Under the pieces are notes generated by a model. The model was not told where the DNA came from. It saw only the letters and a list, made by a program, of their open reading frames with translations, and searched no databases. Positions 60,037-64,000 of a stretch of DNA of 64,000 nucleotides are shown here, in pieces; within the stretch, counting starts at the first letter, position 1, and every line of letters begins with the position of its first letter. The DNA is from Lactifluus volemus (lineage: Eukaryota; Basidiomycota; Agaricomycetes; Russulales; Russulaceae): the NCBI GenBank assembly GCA_022376515.1, contig WTXI01000155.1:1-64000 (forward strand), written 5' to 3'. Both the position numbers and the translations under genes were made by a program.

Positions 60037-60083
60037 TCGGTTGAATGAGAAACGGTGTGCCACATCATTTCTCATTCAACCGA
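60037..60083. repeat. 16-bp perfect inverted repeat with 15-base loop
   Basis: TCGGTTGAATGAGAAA (60037-60052) and TTTCTCATTCAACCGA (60068-60083) are exact inverted complements. The element sits in what corresponds to intron 1 of the SFM1 pseudogene and is absent from the intact gene, so it arose or was inserted after duplication. Confidence 0.85.
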
Positions 60084-60849
60084 TGAAGCCCGACCATTAC
60101 CACGCCTACGAGTCATCAATCTCATGCATTTTTGCCAATTGCCTCACTCCCCTCCTGCATATGGGTGGTAATGCCCACGATATATGGGGAACTCGACAAC
60201 TGTGCAGCACACAAGTTCGCTTGCAAGCAGAGAGTGTGTCCCTCCTAACCGCCTTTGCGTCATCTTCTTTGTCTGCTTCTGCTTCCACACAGGTAATGGG
60301 ATTTCCACGAGCAAACGTTCTCGTGCTATGTGCTGTATCTCGCGTGAGAAGTGCCTTTTCGATCCGAAGGGGCACCCGAGTCCCTCAAGCCAAGTGGAGG
60401 CTTCCGCATGCATCGTATCTTCCCTTCCCTCTCTTAGCCCACAGCTTCGTTTTCTTGAGCACTAGCGTAGACTCGGACCCGTGCTCCGCACGAGGCTGAG
60501 CACCCACCGTCTTTTGGCCGCAGCCCGCCCAACGTGCCTGCCCACGTCGAGCTGCAGCTTGGCCCCCGCTTCACATTGCCGGACTACAGTGGTTGGTACT
60601 CTGTCTGCCACACCTGAAAAGTGGTGGCACCTTCGATAGTTACTCCCTACTGACAAACAAATAAATGAATGAAAGTGAAGCTATGGCATCTGTCGCAACT
60701 TCACGGGGCTGTCCAGCGGGGCTTCTGTAAGTGTCCACCGTCTTCGGGCTGCAGGAGGAGGTCGAGGTAAGCGTTGTTCTCGTCAAAGAAACAGCGGGCC
60801 TTAGGAAGGGAGGATGGAGTCGGTGGATGTGAAAGATTCACAGTCAAAG

Positions 60850-60934
60850 GAAGTGATCTCCTCAGTCAACCATCCAATCACAGCCGACCGTTTGTGTTCA
60901 GCTATTCCACCTTCCGCAATCAGCCTTCCGCCCG
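60850..60934 (-). repeat. dispersed repeat, copy 2 (mate at 10491-10574)
   Basis: Reverse-complement match to 10491-10574, inside the foreign insert of the SFM1 pseudogene. Its presence in an insertion suggests that the repeat belongs to a mobile sequence. Confidence 0.65.
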
Positions 60935-61351
60935 CCATCGTCCAATCGCTGATTTTCGTCTGCCCTCTTTTAATATAATAAATACTGGGTCCGCCCCTTT
61001 TTAACTGTCTCGACTGTGCCGGGAACTGGGTCATACAGTAGGTCACGCCCCTTCACGTGGCCACGCTGCCGGCCGTTGCTCGCACTTGGATTTCCAACAC
61101 GCCATTTGGCCGTGCAAACGACGACAGACACGCTTTAGGTGTCACGAAGCGCGTCGTTCGTTCTTTATTTGAAACCATTTCTTCTCGCCGTTTCACTGAC
61201 ATTGATTGATTTTGGGTGCTCACGGCTATCCATGTTGACACAAACGAGTATCCATACAATAGGTAGAATTACCCACGATCCGATTTAACGTGTGAGAGGG
61301 TGTCACGGTCGAGATGTCCTTTCGTGCGTCGTTCCGCCCCTCTTAATGGTA

Positions 61352-61390
61352 ACATCTAACCTAACCTAATCTAACCTAACCTAACCTATC
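61352..61390. repeat. CCTAA-type microsatellite
   Basis: Six or so units of CTAAC, with one CTAAT variant, lie in the last intron of the SFM1 pseudogene. The intact gene has a shorter run (about 54376-54390) at the same place. It resembles a degenerate telomere-like word but is intronic in both copies. Confidence 0.75.
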
Positions 61391-61972
61391 TACATGCGGA
61401 ATCGGGTGCTTGGCATGTAGGCTACAGCCAGGCACCAAGGAAGAACCGATCCTTCCTCCGGGCATGAAGGAACACCTTCTTGCTGACCTTGAGAAGACCT
61501 TGGGTTTCTGAATCAGTTGCCATAAGTGCCAGCAGAATAGATGAAAACCCAGAGTGGTAAATTGAGTGTATGCGTACATTGTGGTAGTAGTGATACAAGT
61601 GCTAGAGAATGTATATAGGAAGAGAGAAGGGTCAATTGATCACAACTGCGTAATCCCTGGACCCGGCCAGGACATGCTATTCTGCATCCACCTCAGAGGC
61701 ACCGAGCATGTGGTGTATAGCAGGACCTTTAAATTACCAAGGGATGAGTACTCGAGGTTGCCTGAAAGTAATTCCTCGGATGATCGCATAGCTCACACAG
61801 CCGTAACGTCTGGAACCCAAACTTGAACAAATTCGATTCTCTAGTTTGTGAGCCCCGACTTTTGAACAAGGTATAGAAGTTAAACTGAAATCGAGGTTAT
61901 TATCCGTTATCGACGTGGGAGAAACCTACGCCAGTCTGAAATTGACCCGGAACTCGAGGTGAGGAGAGCATC

Positions 61973-61997
61973 CCGCCCGTTATATAGTAACGGGCGG
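61973..61997. repeat. GC-rich perfect stem-loop
   Basis: CCGCCCGTTA, the loop TATAG, and TAACGGGCGG form an exact 10-bp stem. It resembles the hairpin near Helitron 3' ends, but no CTRR follows on either strand, so I do not call an element. Confidence 0.7.
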
Positions 61998-62751
61998 ACT
62001 TCGGTGGGCCCCGGGCTTGTCGGACTCGGAGGACACCACGGGAGCGAGCGGGGCCTACGATAAACGCACAACCAAACCAGTAAACACTGATACGTTTTAT
62101 CGGAGCTCTACGCTTGCAGCGCGCGGGTTTACGAAACAAAAAATCTCTCTGCCAGGGGCTATTAAATTCCTAGCGCACGTTAGTGTTACGACAGTGAGTG
62201 TGCAGTGTAATCGTCTACAGTACATGCTTTCCAGTGTCCACATCTAAGAAACAGCGAATGGGGAAATTCGAATATAACAGAGCAGGTGTCCGAGTCGGCA
62301 GAACGAAAACCACAAAACGAAAAAGATAAACAAGCAGATTACTCGGAATACAGGAGATGTCAATGGTCAGCCAATCTATTTCATTTCAGTACACCTGCCA
62401 TGCTTGCAACCAATAAAACCCATTGGGAACTAAGTTTGCAGGGCCAATGCAGGCTCTCCGAGTCAGGCTGAGCCTTTGACCCCACTGGCACGTCCATCAT
62501 TGCTATGGTATCTCTTGCTGAGTCTTCAGAACATGTCTTCAAAGAATCCCAACCACCCCTTCTTCCTCATCTTCTGCTTTGACCCACTTGCAGGCATTGA
62601 AGCAGGCAGAGTGCCAGCAGTGCTAATGAAAGCATGCCCTGTATCACAAACTTGCAGGTATTCTGACTTGATATGGCATGCTTGCAAGTAGGTCCTCTCT
62701 ACTCCAGGGTCATTGAGTCGCTTGTCCTGGGTGATGTCAGTAATAACAATG

Positions 62752-63045
62752 GTAAGTGAGGTGGCAATGGCAACAGGAATGGCACTGATGATGACAATAG
62801 GAATGGCGGCAGCAGTGGCAATGGTGATAGGAATAATGGTGGCAATGGCAATAGGTATGGCAGTGGCAGTGGTGATAGCCATGATGGGAATGACCATAAA
62901 GCTGGCAATTGGAATAGAAGCAATGGCAATAGAGACGGGAATAGCAAGGGCAATCATAGGGCAAATGAACATTGCACCAACCAAGACACCAATAGAAACT
63001 GTGACAGTGGCAATGACAATCATGATGAGAATGGCAAATGACCAG
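62752..63045. repeat. degenerate GGCAATRG low-complexity tract
   Basis: About 290 bases are built from variants of GGCAATGG, GGCAATAG, GGAATGGC and GGTGATAG in irregular succession. Because stop codons are rare in such a sequence, several frames stay open on both strands: Gly/Asn-rich on plus, and Ala/Ile-rich and hydrophobic on minus (62526-63089). I regard the open frames as a by-product of the repeat. Confidence 0.75.
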
Positions 63046-63518
63046 TGAGTTCCTCTTCCTGTCCTCGCTCTTACTACCTCCTGAGTCACGTGAGTGTATC
63101 ACGTCCCGTGCGTGCTGGGGAGCTACCCCTGATGCATCAGTTATTTGTCAATTGCAGATCACAGATCCACTGTTCTACTCGAGGACACCTGCACATGCGA
63201 CACAGTCAGACTTTACGTAGTGCAATATGAGTCATACGACCCATGTGCGTACGCCGCAAAGCACCCTCATGGTGCTACGGGATGTCTACTCTATGATAGT
63301 TCTTCCCTTTGGTATGTAACCAAAGTCATCAGAAGATGAGGCATGCTGTACAAACTATCTACTACCGGAGAAGTGAACTTGAAGGCACAACAGGTTCTTG
63401 ATATAAAGAGTAGCAATGATTGACAGAATACAACAAGGGGGTGCCGGTGTAAGTAGGAGTTGTAAGGGGTTGAAGACAACACGGAGCTCTAATGAAAATG
63501 AAAAATTTATCTGCGCTG

Positions 63519-64000
63519 TTACAATATTTCGGTCCGAACATATCCCGAGTTAGGCGGTGGACAGTGACAGTGATCGGAATTTTGACGTGCCGGACTTAAT
63601 CGCTGGGTATCTTGTACCTCGGATCCAGATGGACAGTCATGGTGAAACACTCGAAATAATACAGAGGGTCTTGAGAGCGGTGAATGGGCGAAAAAATTCA
63701 GCCATTGTGTGTCATCCATGTCGACTTTCCAGGTCGAGGGCGAATCGAAGACATATTCAATACCGAGATGTCCAATGCGAGACATGACGAACGAAAACTG
63801 TTTGTATTTTGTACCATAGATGAGCGACCTATGTCTCTGCACAAGACTCCTATGTAGAAATTGAAACGGTCGCACTGGAATTAATAAAAGAATACCGATT
63901 TTGATGCCGTTACTGTAAAAGTCCATCATTGTGCGGCTATATGACCGAGACATGAGAATCGGGCATGACCTATGAACCGAGAGAGCTATCGGAGGTCAAA
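63519..64000 (-). pseudogene. F-box protein relic (C-terminal part, cut by window edge)
   Basis: The minus strand reads FSFVMSRIGHLGIEYVF and VDMDDTQWLNFFAHSPLS, matching FIMSRVERLDIECVF and NMDDTQWLELFRTFTAL of F-box protein 1. A deletion then joins the middle to a shortened end (ARQNSDHCHCPPPNSGY against ARQRSGHPITVYRLG), out of frame. Its 5' part would lie beyond the window. The 3' flank shares the GACAACACGGAG word with F-box gene 1. Confidence 0.75.

Larger units (their letters stand above)
59920..61523 (+). pseudogene. SFM1 pseudogene with inserted DNA
   Basis: Pieces of every main SFM1 exon can be matched. These are GHAEHMEED near 59.94 kb; the TAFASSS-like stretch near 60.25 kb; CLFDPKG near 60.35 kb; the ACGACAGACAC..GGTGTCACGAAGCGCGTCG block near 61.10-61.16 kb; a one-base-deleted version of DYPTIRF near 61.27 kb; GAGATGTCCTTTCGTGCGTCG; and the last exon (LPPGMKEHLLADLEKTLGF) near 61.45 kb, out of frame with its upstream part. 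The knot exon is missing, and about 500 bases of unrelated DNA (60.48-61.04 kb) sit in its place, including the dispersed repeat also found at 10.5 kb. The gene is dead. Confidence 0.8.
61524..63518. other. spacer between SFM1 pseudogene and last F-box relic
   Basis: No gene is recognised. A perfect 10-bp stem-loop lies at 61973-61997, and a low-complexity tract at 62752-63045. Both are listed separately. Confidence 0.45.

Noticed and set aside
1..64000. CRISPR arrays, rRNA genes and bacterial-type operons
   Set aside because: No regularly spaced direct repeats and no rRNA sequence were seen, and gene structure with short spliceosomal introns is eukaryotic.

Overview
The window looks like nuclear DNA of a mushroom-forming basidiomycete (Agaricomycetes). 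The basis is family content (DUF6535 and DUF6534 proteins, basidiomycete multi-pass membrane families, F-box proteins, a DUF6570-bearing Helitron) and very short introns of about 45-70 bases with GT-AG or occasional GC-AG borders. I cannot name the species. Many genes are split into so many small exons that no long open frame reveals them, so the models below come from manual splicing by reading frame, family resemblance and comparison of paralogs inside the window. All exon borders are predictions without transcript support.

Layout. 1.5-7.5 kb: three tandem copies of a DUF6535 gene on the minus strand (a 3' fragment, a nearly complete copy with one frameshift, and an internally deleted copy). 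7.5-10.9 kb: gene-poor. 10.9-17.0 kb (minus): one apparently intact Helitron transposase gene (DUF6570, Rep nuclease, PIF1-like helicase; about 1,948 residues, 5 exons). 17.9-19.1 kb (plus): a divergent three-exon gene for an unrecognised 358-residue protein with basic nuclear-localisation-like clusters, possibly part of the same element. 19.7-21.0 kb (minus): a decayed NAD-dependent reductase. 21.0-28.8 kb: gene-poor, with one frameshifted unknown ORF. 28.8-30.4 kb (plus): a DUF6534-type membrane protein. 30.4-37.4 kb: gene-poor, containing a near-perfect palindrome.

37.4-50.7 kb (plus): three paralogous multi-pass membrane protein genes (A, B, C), each read as 16 exons including conserved micro-exons of 10, 11, 14 and 19 bases. 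Lying between B and C is an intact GWT1 gene (GPI-anchor inositol acyltransferase, 8 exons, 572 residues). A worn fourth paralog lies at 52.7 kb.

53.2-64.0 kb: an alternating array of SFM1-like SPOUT methyltransferase genes (plus) and F-box genes (minus). It contains one nearly complete SFM1, two SFM1 relics, two full-length F-box genes and two F-box relics. This arrangement implies repeated duplication of a divergent SFM1/F-box unit.

The genes do not form one pathway. The window combines conserved single-gene functions (GWT1, SFM1) with expanding and decaying lineage-restricted families and a DNA transposon.
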